The notes under the pieces were generated by a model. The model was given only the letters and a program-made list of their open reading frames with translations, did not search any database and was not told where the DNA came from. A program made the translations under genes and the position numbers. Source: Cryptomeria japonica (taxonomy: Eukaryota; Streptophyta; Pinopsida; Cupressales; Cupressaceae). From it: 64,000 bases of DNA. Where the stretch lies: positions 152,043,048 to 152,107,047 of the forward strand of contig NC_081407.1 of assembly GCF_030272615.1 (NCBI RefSeq), in the 5' to 3' direction. Of the stretch, positions 1 to 11,489 are shown piece by piece (position 1 is the stretch's first letter; each line of letters begins with the position of its first letter).

Positions 1-557
<557 letters not shown>

Positions 558-562
558 CCAAT

Positions 563-1240
563 TATTGTTTTATGATCAGAATTCAGTTAAAACAAGATAA
601 AGAAATAATGAACAATTAGACATAGTCAATACCTTAGGAAAACCCTCCTTATTGAGGGAGAAAAACCCAGCAACAATTATATCGCTTATATATATTGAAC
701 AAGGCAAAAAAACTACTATACAACTTGGCCAATCACAAGGCCAATTTACTAAATGAGTGAAGGCACCTCTCCTAGGTGCGAATACACAAATGATATAATA
801 TCTCATTGAAATGAATTGATCTTAAGAAAAATGATATTGTGCTAAAGATGATCGATCCCTTTGAAGTCAAACAAACTTGTCTTGAGGTTGCATAATCTTT
901 CTTTGATGTCACACAAATTTTTCTTGATGAATATCAAATTTATTGTAGATGAAAGTACTCCTCCTTAATATGTGAACTTCTCTTCTTGGATGAAATCAAT
1001 TTCTTGTCAAATAAGATGACTTGTTATTTATACGTGATGAAGTGACTCTTTGTGAAGAGTTAGTCTCATACAAAGTGAGACAACTTTACACAAGGGTGGA
1101 GACCTTTATTTAGTCAGCTTAACAATAAATAACAAATTATTATTTATGAGATATCACATCTCTAGTTAGCAATATAAATATTATTTATTGCTTTAGAGAA
1201 TCAGTGGGGAAAGACATCTCCCACCAATATTACGTCAACA
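563..1240 (-). repeat. Element H 3' LTR
   Basis: It matches 2778-3452 nearly end to end. The outer end now reads TATTG where the partner reads TGTTG, so the terminal TG has lost its G by transition. The inner end is ...GTCAACA. A minus-strand TATA-like TATAAATA lies at about 1025-1032. Confidence 0.9.
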
Positions 1241-1424
1241 CTCCCTCTTATCTAGGGAGATATCTTTCCAGATATTCTTGTCATGGAGTCTCTCAACATG
1301 ACACCCACAATGGCTACACCCATTTGTGGAAAAGAGTTTATCACAGAGTCTCTCAATGTGATAACATCATGGAGTCACTCTACATATCATCTCATCTCAG
1401 CCTTAGAGATGAACAAGGGCTCAC

Positions 1425-1608
1425 ATCTCATATTTCTCTGTCTCAAAGAAATATACACTACAAGGGCTTTCACCTCATATTTCTCTTGTCTCGGAGAAAT
1501 ATACACTACAAGATATTTCAACTCATATTTCTTCATCTCAGAGAAATATACACTACAAGGGCTTTCACCTCATATTTCTCTGTCTCAGAGAAATATACAC
1601 TACAAGGA
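1425..1608. repeat. 47-48 bp tandem repeat, about four copies
   Basis: The motif TCATATTTCTC followed by AGAAATATACACTACAAG recurs with starts near 1431, 1478, 1526 and 1573 (spacing 47, 48, 47). The repeats are back to back without unique spacers, so this is a minisatellite and not a CRISPR array. It lies in the internal domain of element H near its 3' LTR. Overlapping plus-strand reading frames here are translations of the repeat. Confidence 0.88.
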
Positions 1609-1850
1609 ATCTTCATGATAATGTGACTCCCTCTGAAGCTCCAAGTACTAGCATCAACCTCCTGACCTCCTCATCCAAGGTTGCCTCTATTGATTTGTTA
1701 GACTCCCTGTGAATGTTAATTCCTCCTCTTTGAAGAAACTGATCGACTTTAGAATAACAAACCTTCTGAATCGACTTTAAAGCTTAGCTCCTTTTGAGAT
1801 GTCCCCATAGCAATTTCTGTAGTAGAAACAAGTTATGTAGACCTTAATTT

Positions 1851-2575
1851 GCAATCTCGAGTAAAGTGACCATACTTGTCACACTTGAAACACTAAATGT
1901 GAGAGAGATCCTTCTTCTTTGGTTCTAGGTCAGAATCTGATTCTCTAACTCTATTCCTCTTTCTTCCTTTGCCTCTTTCTCTAGAAGTATGAGCAATAAG
2001 AACTTGATTTTCTACATCATGATAGTTTTGCCCAATTCCTCTTGCTAGCAACCTAGACTCTTCTTGAATACAGTTAGCTCAAAGATGATCAAACTTGGGA
2101 AACTTAGATCTCCCACTGATACTTTGCATAAAGGGCTCCCAATATTGGGAAGACCATTTAGTGCCAACATAACAACATCTATGTCTGCAATTATGTCCCC
2201 AATTGCACTCAATTGATCTCTCAAATCAGCAATCTTCATAAAGAATGAGATGACTAAATCTTCCTTATTCATTTTTACATGGTGAGGTTGTTGTCTTAAA
2301 GCAAGGGCTCTGTTGTTATTGTTGATCTCATACAATCCTTTTAGAGTATCAAACATTTCTTTAGCAAACTTCAACTTGGAGATGATCGGTACTAGGTGAT
2401 TCATTACAGAGTCTATCATGATCTTTCTAGCCTTTGTGTCATTTTTCTTTCACTAAATTTTCTCAATATCATCGGAAGGCTCAAGCATATAACTTTCCAC
2501 AAAATCAAGAAGATCATTCTCCTCTAATGAAATGAGTACCCTGGGTTTCCAAAAGTTGAATTTTGAGGCTCCTTA
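1851..2575 (-). pseudogene. gag: Element H Gag remnant (copia-type Gag with CCHC knuckle)
   Basis: Reading on the minus strand from about 2575, the frame shows a copia Gag start (a Trp-Lys-x-Arg-Val segment then Leu-Glu-Glu-Asn-Asp), a stop near 2455, and a 124-residue open block at 2045-2419 typical of the UBN2/copia-type Gag helical domain. Further down is one zinc knuckle, CFKCDKYGHFTRDC, at 1851-1892, with a stop codon two residues before it. The protein would coat and package element RNA. It is non-functional here because of internal stops. No protease or polymerase follows. Family assignment rests on the motif pattern seen by eye. Confidence 0.72.
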
Positions 2576-2764
2576 AAGCCTATCTTCTACCTTGACACCG
2601 TTCACCATCTTCCTTTTCCGCACAACTTCTCCTTCAAATATCTTCCCTTAAGTCTGAAATAATTTGCAACCTTAGATCTGCAATACTTTGCCTTCAATAT
2701 CTTCCCTAGATGAAAAGTTTACTTGATTGCTTAAACAAATCTAATCAGATCTTTTCTTAAACTT

Positions 2765-2777
2765 GGCTCTGATACCA
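2765..2777 (-). other. Element H primer-binding site
   Basis: Read on the minus strand it is TGGTATCAGAGCC, directly next to the LTR end at 2778. This is the usual plant copia site complementary to the 3' end of initiator-Met tRNA. Confidence 0.9.
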
Positions 2778-3452
2778 TGTTGTTTTATGATCAAAATTAA
2801 GTTAAGCAGGGATAAAGAAATAATGAAAAATAAGACACAGTCAATACCCTGGGAAAACCTCCTTCTTGAGGGAGAAAACCCCAACAACAATTATATCTTA
2901 TATATATTGAACAAGGCAAAAAATCTGGTATACAACTTGGCCAATCACGAGGCCAATTTATTGAATGATTGAAGGAACCTCTCCTAGGTGAAAATACACA
3001 AATAATATAATATCCCCTTGAAATGAATTGATCTAAAGAAAAATGATACTATGCTAAAGATTATTGATACATTTGAAGTCACACAAACTTGTCTTGAGGT
3101 CACACAATCTTGCTTTGATGCCACACAATTTTTTCTTGATGAATATCGAATTCATTGTAGATAAAAGTACTCCTCCTTAATGTGTAAACTTCTCTTCTTT
3201 GATTAAATCAATTTCTTGGCAAATAAGATGAATTGTTATTTATACATGACAAAGTGACTCTTCATGAAGAGTCGGTCTCATACAAAGTGAGATGACTTTA
3301 CAAAAGGTTGGCAACCTTTATTTAGTCGACTTAGCAATAAATAACAAATTATTATTTATGAGATATCACATCTCTAGTCAGCAATATAAATATTATTTAT
3401 TGTTTTAGAGAATCGGTGGGGAAAGACATCTCCCGCCAATATTGCATCAACA
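2778..3452 (-). repeat. Element H 5' LTR
   Basis: Partner of 563-1240. On the minus strand it begins TGTTGATGCAA and ends ATAAAACAACA. A TATA-like TATAAATA on the minus strand lies at about 3237-3244. Confidence 0.9.
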
Positions 3453-3457
3453 CCAAT

Positions 3458-4342
3458 CCATCTCTACTTATCTCTATCTCACCTCTCCCTATCTCTACAT
3501 ACTGATAGGTCTCTAATTCTTCTTTCTTTTATTAGTTACATTGCAAACTTTAGTTAAGTTTTATGGTATAAGCATCATTAACCTCAGTCCTAGTATGACC
3601 TATTATGGTATTCAAACTTTATTTGAGCATTTTTAATATGTTTAGTAATGAGTCTAATATAATACATATATGCTTATGAATATGCATGTTATGGATGGAA
3701 ATGGTTAATTGATACATGGTTTACAAGGTTGTACATACTAACTTGTTACGCGATACTTTCTTTCGGGCTAGAAGTGATTGTTCTTGTAGTTGAACATTAC
3801 ATGTCAGTTCCTACAACCATGGACAAAGCCAACGTTGATTTGGTCAAAAGTAGTCTCAAGTGGATTAATCTATCTAAGGGAAACACTCATGTGTGGATGT
3901 CCTTTATTATGATCTGAACTACCTGAGCACATGCACTTAAGGAATTCATTGAGATAATATGAGTGGATAATTATGTTTCAAACAATTATTAGGAATTGTA
4001 GTCCTAGTAGGACTCCTCTTTAGTTTATAGTTCTTTTATTTCAACTAATAAATATCTCCCTAGATCTAGGGTTGAGCTATAGTTGGTTATAGAATTACTC
4101 ATAGGATTGATGTTATAAATAAGCTTGTGATTGACCTGAAAAGGTTAACAAATTAGTTCTATTTTTGGCAAGTTATGTTTTGAAGCAAGTATGTAATTTT
4201 GATGAATAGAATACAATGATTTTCTAAACCAACTAAATAATCTTGTGAATCTATAACAAGTGCTTACCCAAGGGGGCCCACTTGAGGTAAAGCTACTCTT
4301 AGCATTAGTTTATTTTATTCAGTATTGTTTAAGGTTTTTAGC
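3458..4342. other. Intervening DNA without a recognised gene
   Basis: The first 50 bases complete the CT arm of the fold-back split by H. The rest is AT-rich and unassigned. About 3950-4270 has the general look of a decayed LTR (a TATAAATA at about 4110 and promoter-like spacing), but no partner copy was found. Short reading frames here match nothing I recognise. Confidence 0.5.
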
Positions 4343-4347
4343 ATTAG

Positions 4348-5434
4348 TGATGAATACTAAGAGGGGGGGTGAATTAGTATACCCAAAAACCTTACCAAAC
4401 ACTTAAGTAGTTTTACTGTAGACCGGTATAGCCCTTTAAACAACAAACCAGTTAATACACAAACAACCCAAATAGAAAATAAAGCATTCACTCACAATAA
4501 CACAATTACCATAACACAAGATATTTTTTTATGGAAACCCAAATGGGAAAAACCACGGTGAGTAAAACTCACAAGTCTACTATCTGCAAAATAGCAACCA
4601 GACCAGTTAAGGTCTTACAATATCCTGTTAGGAATCTTGATCTCTGTTAGGAGATAAGTCATGTTAAAGACTACCCTATTAAAGGATTTCTGATCCACAA
4701 CTGTGAACCACCTTGTTAGAGGATTTAGAACAGGCTTAATTGAGCCTACCCAGTTAAGGGTTTCTGACTTGTCGAAGAGATTAGTAATCAACAAGTAAGT
4801 TATCTAGAAAGTAGCACAAAATGCTTAGTTAGATCCTTGATTGCTCTTTGTTAATGCATTGCAGCATTACTTCAGTCTTCTGTCCTTCACACATTCAATC
4901 TCTGTCGCAAGATATATTTTTTTTGCAAAGATCTAATCTTACACAACACTCTTAAAACCCTAGACATGATGTCCTCATATAGGAATCTGATTTCATGTTG
5001 GTCCAATGAGATTAGATACAATTTCCTAGGTACAATGCATCTAGACACAATTGGTAACATGACACAGAATCACCGCGTCGGTGTCAGTGGATGATAACTT
5101 ATCACACTTTACAAGTTTGCCGGTTAACAAAACAAAGTATACCGATTATCGGTTTACAAACAAAGACTGGTAAACTAGAACATAGTGTTCCGATCTTAAA
5201 AAGATTGGCTGTCACTTGGGGTCCTTGTACCGCTTGAGGTCCTTGGTCATGCTTTGACTGGTAAGCTCCTTCTGCAAACACCGATAGTCTTCTACAAACA
5301 AAGACTATGCATACATTGGAATATAATACCGGTTTGAACAATACATCACATACTACCAATTGAGAATAACTCAATAAGTGTGTGTCCATTAATGATAATC
5401 ACAACTAAGTACAAACATCATCAAAATGCCAACA
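4348..5434 (-). repeat. Element B 3' LTR
   Basis: On the minus strand it starts TGTTGGCATTTTGATGATG and ends TATTCATCA. It contains GTCATTGATGG near its start and a TATATGAGG box at about 4973-4981. The alpha/beta double hairpin lies at 4531-4572 (GTGAG/CTCAC, then GTGG and CCAT around facing T-runs). The poly-C-loop hairpin lies at 4354-4380 with stem ATACTAA/TTAGTAT. Confidence 0.93.
4354..4380 (-). other. Poly-C-loop hairpin (gamma) in element B LTR
   Basis: Minus-strand RNA would form a perfect 7-bp stem ATACTAA/TTAGTAT around the loop TTCACCCCCCCTC. The stem differs from those in A, C, D and F yet stays complementary. Confidence 0.75.
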
Positions 5435-5620
5435 ATCTCCCCCTTTGGCATTGATGGCAACACTTAGAAAAATTTGACATCTAAGTGCTTACAAAACAAA
5501 AATGATGCCATAATCGAAATTACTCCCCCTAAGCATATACACTACTCCCTTTACCAAAATTACAAGCATGTACTACTTCCATTTGCATAAAATTTTCAAT
5601 CAATACCACTCCCCCTTTGC
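5435..5620 (-). other. Element B polypurine tracts
   Basis: Beside the 3' LTR the minus strand reads CATCAATGCCAAAGGGGG followed by AGAT and the LTR. A second tract, TTGGCAAAGGGGGAG, lies at about 5609-5620 on the same strand, some 175 bp upstream. Polypurine tracts prime plus-strand DNA synthesis. The same pair occurs in A, C, D and F. Confidence 0.82.
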
Positions 5621-5699
5621 CAATAATGACAAAGTAATGCAAACATGCTGCAGAGATTTACCAAAATCATATTGCATAACATGAAAATAGAGTATATGT

Positions 5700-6966
5700 T
5701 TATGACAATGAGTAAAAATTTTCAAAAATGAACTTAAAGTCTTTCAGAAATTCCTTCATGTCTGTAGACCAAGTATCTAGGAGTGAGGCAACAATTTCAC
5801 TATGAGTCTTCATCTGGAATGCTAACTCCTCCATGGCATCAATAGTGCTCAATTCCTGAGTGACAATAATGGAATCCATGTTCAGAAAGAACTTCTGAAG
5901 AATTTGCAACTTAGGTGACAAAAGCAACTGAAGCTTCTACAGATCTTGAGTCCGTTTGCAAATCTCTGAATCAATCCTGGCAATTTGTTGCATGTGAGTC
6001 TGTATAGTCTGCAAATACACTATGAAGGAATCATATGGCACTTTGAAGGTCTCCATATACTGCTTTAATTCCAATTCGAGTTGACCTTTCTTCTTCATAG
6101 AATCATCACAAAATAGATCGAGTTGGCAGATTTTGCTCAAAAGCTTATGTCCTTCAGCCATTGCCAGACTAATATCATCTCTCTGATGGATCAACTTCTT
6201 TGTGTCTTCGTTAAATTGCTTCACCAATGCAACTTTTAGTGCCTTTTCATGCTTTTCTCTGCAGTAGTCTGGGCAATATCTTCCAATGATTGCACTTGAT
6301 CACCCACTATTGTGCATAGAAGCTTCAACTAGGCCAGTGAGGAATCTGTATCGGGAAGATTAGTATCGGGGACTAAGTTTGAAAGAGTATCAACAACAAA
6401 TTGAATAACATTTTTTTCTTTCTTCTTTCTTAGTTCCTCCAATCTTTCTTGAGCAAGTTGAATACTTCTAAGTAGCTCATTTTCATCTTTAGATTTGGTA
6501 AAACAAGCAAGAGTCAATTCACTATGACCAGTGGGATCAACCTGTTTAGCTTGAACTTGATCTCTGGTTGCCTTGGGAATCTTAGAAGTCTATCCTCCTT
6601 CCTTTGCTTTGATCTCCTCTTGTCTCTTCTTCTCCTACTCTTCTTTCTCCTTGGCCTCCTTGTCAGCCTTCTCTTTCTCCTCTTTTTCTGCTTTCTCCTT
6701 CTCTGCTTTCTCCTTCTCAGCTTTCTCCTTCTCCGCTTTCTCCTTTTCTGCTTTCTCCTTCTCTAATTTCTCTTTCTCTTCTTTCTCCTTCTCTGCTTTC
6801 TCCTTTTCTGCTTTCTTCTTCTCTACTTTCTCTTTCTCTGCTTTCTCCTTCTCCGCTTTCTCCTTCTCCGCTTTCTCCTTCTCTACTTTCTCCTTCTCCA
6901 CTTTCTCCGTTTTAGTACCTTCAACATCTAATGCATCCACATCGATAGGATCATTTTGTTTAGCTA
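5700..6966 (-). pseudogene. Element B ORF2, C-terminal part
   Basis: This is the continuation of ORF2 beyond solo LTR I; the frame is kept because the LTR plus duplication is 1542 bp. It begins with a short acidic segment, runs through a long Glu-Lys-Ala repeat (about 6650-6925), then a helical region (6329-6517). After a frameshift between 6329 and 6227 come two more helical, coiled-coil-like blocks (5937-6227 and 5700-5927). The end, rich in Phe and Leu, corresponds in position and character to the C-termini of ORF2 in C and D (Asp-Ile-Phe motifs). Function unknown. The copy is broken by a frameshift and by stops near 6595 and 5937. Confidence 0.7.
6650..6925 (-). repeat. 15-bp tandem repeat encoding Ala-Glu-Lys-Glu-Lys
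   Basis: About 16 tandem copies of a 15-bp unit (plus strand CTTTCTCCTTCTCTG with small variations) encode AEKEK/VEKEK on the minus strand, inside the variable linker of ORF2 of element B. The unit keeps the frame. The Ser/Phe-rich plus-strand frames over it are shadows. Confidence 0.9.
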
Positions 6967-6971
6967 CTCTT

Positions 6972-8508
6972 TGTTGGCATTTCAGTAGAAAGGAAGATTG
7001 TTGATATTCAGTAAGGATATTGAGAAGGTTGTTGAAGATTATTGATATAATTGAAGAAGGATGATAACTATCTTTATAACATTATTTTATCATTGATGTC
7101 AAGGAATTGATTATCTGATTTAGGACGATGTTGCCATATCTTGAGAAGATTGATTTGAAGAGAATTAAGATGTCGGTAAAAGACATAGAAAGAATGTGAT
7201 GAATAAGGGGAGAAATAAGTTATTCAATGGGCAATCATTACCGAGTTAGACAATGATGAGATTATGATGTTTTCAATTGTTTTGATATCCTACATATGTT
7301 GTTAATTGCAAGGTTTATACTATACTATGTCACCGAGCAAAGAACCTAGTCGGTAAACCCTAAGGAACCTAGTCGGTAAACCCTAAGGAACCTAGTCGGT
7401 AAACCCTAAGGTTATCGATATCGGTTAATGAAGCGGAATATCTACTGAGTAAAGTTTAGTATTTACCGAGTTGCAACCGAGTTGGATGGATAAAAGCATT
7501 ATTTAATGAAGGACAATGATTAGCTGGAGATGTATAAATGATTGGTATGCCATGTATGAAGTTTGTTAAGGATCTATGGCAAAGGAAAATCGGCAGGAAG
7601 ATCTACAACGCAGATTGAACTGCAATAACCTTGTGCAAGTTCCAAGAAAGGACTACAAGTCCTGAGGCAAGGTAAAATGTTTTCAGATCGAAAGGATACA
7701 TTGAACCTGGTCAAGTTTGAAGATCTGATGGCTAAGATTGATCATGGGAAATGTGATCAAGGAAATTAAGCAGTTAGCAATTGTTTATAAATAAGGAATT
7801 GTTGATAAACAATGTATGTGGGCAAGTGTAAGCACAGGGATGCTACATAGTGATTACCGAGCACAGAAGCTTGAAGACCTGTTTGAATAACAGAGTAGAG
7901 AGCCCAACAGAGGGACAAGATAAGTCCTATGACTAGATTGTTTTGAGCAAATAAGAATCTACTTTAGCATTTCAAATGTGAAGTTGCAGATAGATTTGTA
8001 TTACTATTATTTTGTAAGTGACAGAAAATCTCTTAACCGAGTGGACTTAACAGTCTTATTTGTAAACCCTCTAGCAAGGTAACATTCTAAATGAGTGTTT
8101 GAAATCCTTTAACAAGGTCGCTTCTAACAAAGTGAAGATCCTAACAGATCTAAGGGAAATCCCTTAACCGGGTCACATCTAGCAATGTGTTTGTAATCTT
8201 TAACAGGATTTGCTTTTAACTGAGCATACTATAGAAGAGTATATTTCTTAGTGGGTCTGAAATCCCACAGTGGTTTTTCCCTATTTAGGTTTCCACATTA
8301 AATCTAGTGTTATGAGTGTTATGATGATTATGTGTTTATGAGTTAACATGTTTAGGCAGTTTTTGGTTATATTGCTGAAGTATATGTTATAGAGGTTGAA
8401 TCTATTGATTTTATGGAAGTTTAAGTTTGTATGATTCACCCCCCCCCCCCCCCTCTCATATTGTTAACTATTGGCATCTATACTTTACATTAAGTATCAG
8501 AACTATCA
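6972..8508 (+). mobile_element. Solo LTR I (1537 bp) inside element B
   Basis: It begins TGTTGGCATTTCAG and ends ...AGAACTATCA, flanked by a perfect CTCTT duplication (6967-6971 and 8509-8513). No internal domain is present, so it is a solo LTR left by recombination between two LTRs. It carries the alpha hairpin GTGGG/CCCAC (8251-8268), the beta hairpin GTGG...CCAC with facing T-runs (8270-8296), and the poly-C-loop hairpin with stem TATGA/TCATA (8430-8460). Length and end (..TATCA) resemble the LTR of F (about 1530 bp), but the sequences differ, so it is a related family. Confidence 0.9.
7341..7409. repeat. 23-bp tandem repeat with telobox, three copies
   Basis: Three adjacent 23-bp units, GAACCTAGTCGGTAAACCC plus a TAAG tail, lie in the upstream part of solo LTR I. 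Each unit contains AAACCCTAA, the plant telobox (interstitial telomere-like motif), next to a TCGGTAAAC word. Confidence 0.88.
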
Positions 8509-8513
8509 CTCTT

Positions 8514-10417
8514 TCTCCCTGATCATTGAAGACTTTATCCAGTTTTGATTTTGATAGGTCAATCACTTGCTCAGCTTGTAGATTTGCTTTAGATACCTTT
8601 TGCATCTTGACAACTTCTTGAGCCTACAGATGAGTGTCCTTTTCTACTTCAGAGATTTTACCTCCAAGTAACTGAAGTCTTCTCCTTCTCATGAAAAATG
8701 TGCCTTTGTATTGATCAAGAATCTCAAATAATTCAGAATTGGAAGCATCTAGGAAATATTGAGCAAAAATTTGCTCCCTAATTGCTTGCTCCTTTTCAAT
8801 GACAATGTGCCATTTATTGTCCAAAGAATTATACAAAGAATTTGAAACTATAAGTTTAATATCGGTTGGAGACTGATCATTATCACATAAATACTTAATG
8901 AGTTCTTTCTCTACCTCTTGCTTTTCAGTATCGTTAAGATCATCAAAATAATCTTTTAGATCATCAAGAATTTTCCTTCTAATATTCTTTATATTCCTTT
9001 GATAATGTGTCATAGGCTTGTAAGAAGCAATGTGTAAATTTACCAGTACAGAGGTTACAGGTACATTACCAGTTAGCTTGGTCTTCTTGCTGGATTGCCT
9101 CATCTTCTTCATTTCATCTTTTGATTCAATGTCTACTGAATCCTGTGCTTCGTTCTTGGTTTTCCTCTTCCTCTCAAATACCTTAGGCGGAATAGCCTTC
9201 AATTTCTTCTTGGCTGATTGGTCACTTTTGGACTGGCAGCAGATGTAACTGGTGCTGATGTCGATGGCACAACTTTCCTCTTTTTCTGCTTTGGTACTTC
9301 AGTAGGATTAACTCTCTCAAAGTAGGTACTGGTCCTCTTCTTCTTTGGATCAAGCGGTGAAGCAAGTAGGGTAGAGGTATACCTAATGAGTATATCATTC
9401 ACCACTTCATAACCCATAGGCTCAACTTTCTCTTTTCTTGGCTCAACTGCTTCCATTATGCAATGATCCACTTTGATTGTGAAACAAATATCATCTTCAT
9501 ACTTCTTAACCAGGTCACCTGATAGCCTTTTTCTCTGGTTCATCTTTAATATGAACTCATCAAAATACTTGTTCAAAGTCTCCAAATAAGTAGATCCCAC
9601 TACTTGCAAACTCTCCTTGATTTTTATTGTAACCGGTAGGTCACTTGACCATTGAACATCACCAACTCCCGAAAAATACCCTTGAAAGTAGAAAAACAAC
9701 TTGACAAGTATTTGATCTAACTTGAACCTTAGCGCCTTGTCCTCTTCGATGGATTTCAAATTCTCCATGAGTTGTTTTTGCATGCAGGTACACAAGTTGT
9801 ACTCTGCATCTTCCTTGATAATTTGATAAGCGGCATGCACCGTAGCTGTAGGAGAAAAATTCATCCTACTGGCATAGAACACTCTATATCCAATCACCAT
9901 GCACACATACTTCACCAAGTCATCTCTTATGATGTTGACAGTCATTGCTTGCTTGTCGCTCACAGAACTAGTGAGTTCTTCCACTTTGGCTTTTGTGATC
10001 TTACGAAGAATGGGGACTTCTCCAGTATTGCAGAAACTGGTCACGACATGGATTGCCTCCAGTGTGATATCATGGGTTCGCTCAAGATACATCTTGTCAC
10101 CATGAACCCTAATAAGAATAATTCTTATATAAGTTTCTGTGAATTCCTCAAGAAAATATGCTGCATTGTGGAAATTCTTCTTCTCAATCACGTTGTACTC
10201 TGGTTTAATCTTCTTATCTTTTCCAAAGAACAAACTCAACTGGGAGTGAATCACTAGAGACCCTAGGTCTTCCAGTGTGCAATCAATGTAACCAAAAACA
10301 ACCCCTTCGACAATGACTCCGGCGGGAATTTGAGATAGGGCATTGTAATTCAACTTCTTCCTAAGACATTTGGATGACTCCTCCAGTGCAGAGGAACTAG
10401 AAGAGACTTTGGATGTA
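8514..10417 (-). pseudogene. Element B ORF2, N-terminal and central part
   Basis: This is a large minus-strand protein of unknown function. The start codon lies at 17072, across element A. The first codons read Met-Ala-Ser, as in C and D. Residues to about 300 form a block with Arg-Ile-Ile-Leu-Ile-Arg-Val-His-Gly, a His-Asp-Ile-Thr motif and a Thr/Asn-Leu-Lys helical stretch. It is followed by ICFTIKVDHCIMEAVEPRK and PMGYEV, near 9400-9500, which align with C and D. A frameshift near 9200 moves into the frame of 8624-9202, which carries a basic linker and a helical block. A TAG lies at 8624-8626, after which the frame stays open to the solo LTR. No enzymatic motif was recognised. Confidence 0.8.
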
Positions 10418-10422
10418 GAAGC

Positions 10423-11487
10423 TATTGGTATTTTGGATATGTTGATATGGTTTTGTCATTGATGTCAACACTCGTCAACACTTGAGAAACACTTGGAGAT
10501 CTTTGGTTATGTTCACTAACATGATCAGTGACTTATGCACAGTCATCGGTATCTGGTTAACCGGCAGGATATATTGTTCACCAGCACCCAGGCTGATATG
10601 TTATCATCTGGAGATTACTTGGTTATGTCGAAGACATCGTTTGGACACTTGGTCTTGGTGATTTGTTCATTGGTCTAATCGGGTTTGCATATTTGTTGTT
10701 ACCGGCAAATAGGTCCAGGATATGCACCGGCAAGCTTATCTATTCCAGATCAACATGACACGTTATAAAGATGATTTATTATTATTGTAAATGCATTGAG
10801 CCGACATCATGAATCACATATTGATTCATTTGTAATTGATTTTATTGTAATATCTTAGTGAGCCGACCTACACATTTGGTATTAGGTTCTGGTATATATG
10901 TAAGATCTCATTTATGAGATTGTGTGGTAGAGTGTGGAAAAGGATTGTAATAAGGTATATGTGAATATAAGAAGAACTATACACACAGAGATCATTCAAG
11001 ATTGAAGGAAGGTTTGAAGAAGGCAAATCAGAGCTTAACCGGTACTGAATCCAACATATGAAGATGTTATTTTGAGCAGTACATTATCATTGGATTTAAC
11101 CATCCAATTGTAGTCAGTGTGACTCCCATTTTGTGATTGAGCAGTGAGCTCTAGGCAGTTGGCCTTTCTACATGTGCAGACTCCATATTGTACATGCATA
11201 CTATCTGCAGTAGTATCATCTGATTGTGGGTAAGGTTACCCATCGTGGTTTTTCCCCTTACAGGATTTCCATGTACAAATAACTATATTATGTGTTGTGT
11301 ATGCTATTTGTCTTTCTGTTTCATGCATTAAACTTTACTGGTACTGCAATTAACTGTTAAACTATCTACCAGCATTAAAGTTTGGTTTACCGACATTAAG
11401 CATTAAGTTTAGTTAAGTTAGTTTTGATTTGTATTTATTGGACAACTGATTCACCCCCCCCCCTCTCAGTTGCCTCTAGGACTAACT
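10423..11487 (+). repeat. Element A 5' LTR
   Basis: The outer end TATTGGTATT corresponds to TGTTGTTATT of the right copy (TG mutated). It contains GTCATTGATGTCAA near its start, a TATATAT box at 10893-10899, the alpha hairpin at 11226-11243, the beta hairpin at 11244-11273 and the poly-C-loop hairpin at 11443-11472 (stem CAACTGA/TCAGTTG). The inner end runs directly into Gag codons without a primer-binding site. Confidence 0.93.
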
Positions 11488-11489
11488 AT

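Larger units (their letters stand above)
563..3452 (-). mobile_element. Element H: gag-only non-autonomous Ty1-copia LTR retrotransposon
   Basis: Two direct repeats of about 675 bp (563-1240 and 2778-3452) bound a 1.5-kb internal region. The target-site duplication CCAAT is perfect (558-562 and 3453-3457). Orientation is minus: the primer-binding site complement lies at 2765-2777 beside the right LTR. The internal region holds only a decayed copia-type Gag with one zinc knuckle and no trace of integrase, RT or RNase H, so mobilisation would have needed another element's enzymes. It sits inside the CT arm of the flanking fold-back. Confidence 0.92.

Noticed and set aside
1425-1608. Possible CRISPR-like array
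   Set aside because: Repeats are directly adjacent with no unique spacers, inside a plant retrotransposon.
1204-1626. Plus-strand frames of 140 and 111 residues
   Set aside because: They translate the 47-bp tandem repeat and LTR end of H; repeat periodicity, not coding, explains them.
3950-4270. Possible decayed LTR
   Set aside because: General LTR look only; no partner, TG/CA ends or duplication could be found.
6524-7004. Ser/Phe and Leu-rich plus-strand proteins
   Set aside because: Antisense shadows of the AEKEK-coding repeat of ORF2.
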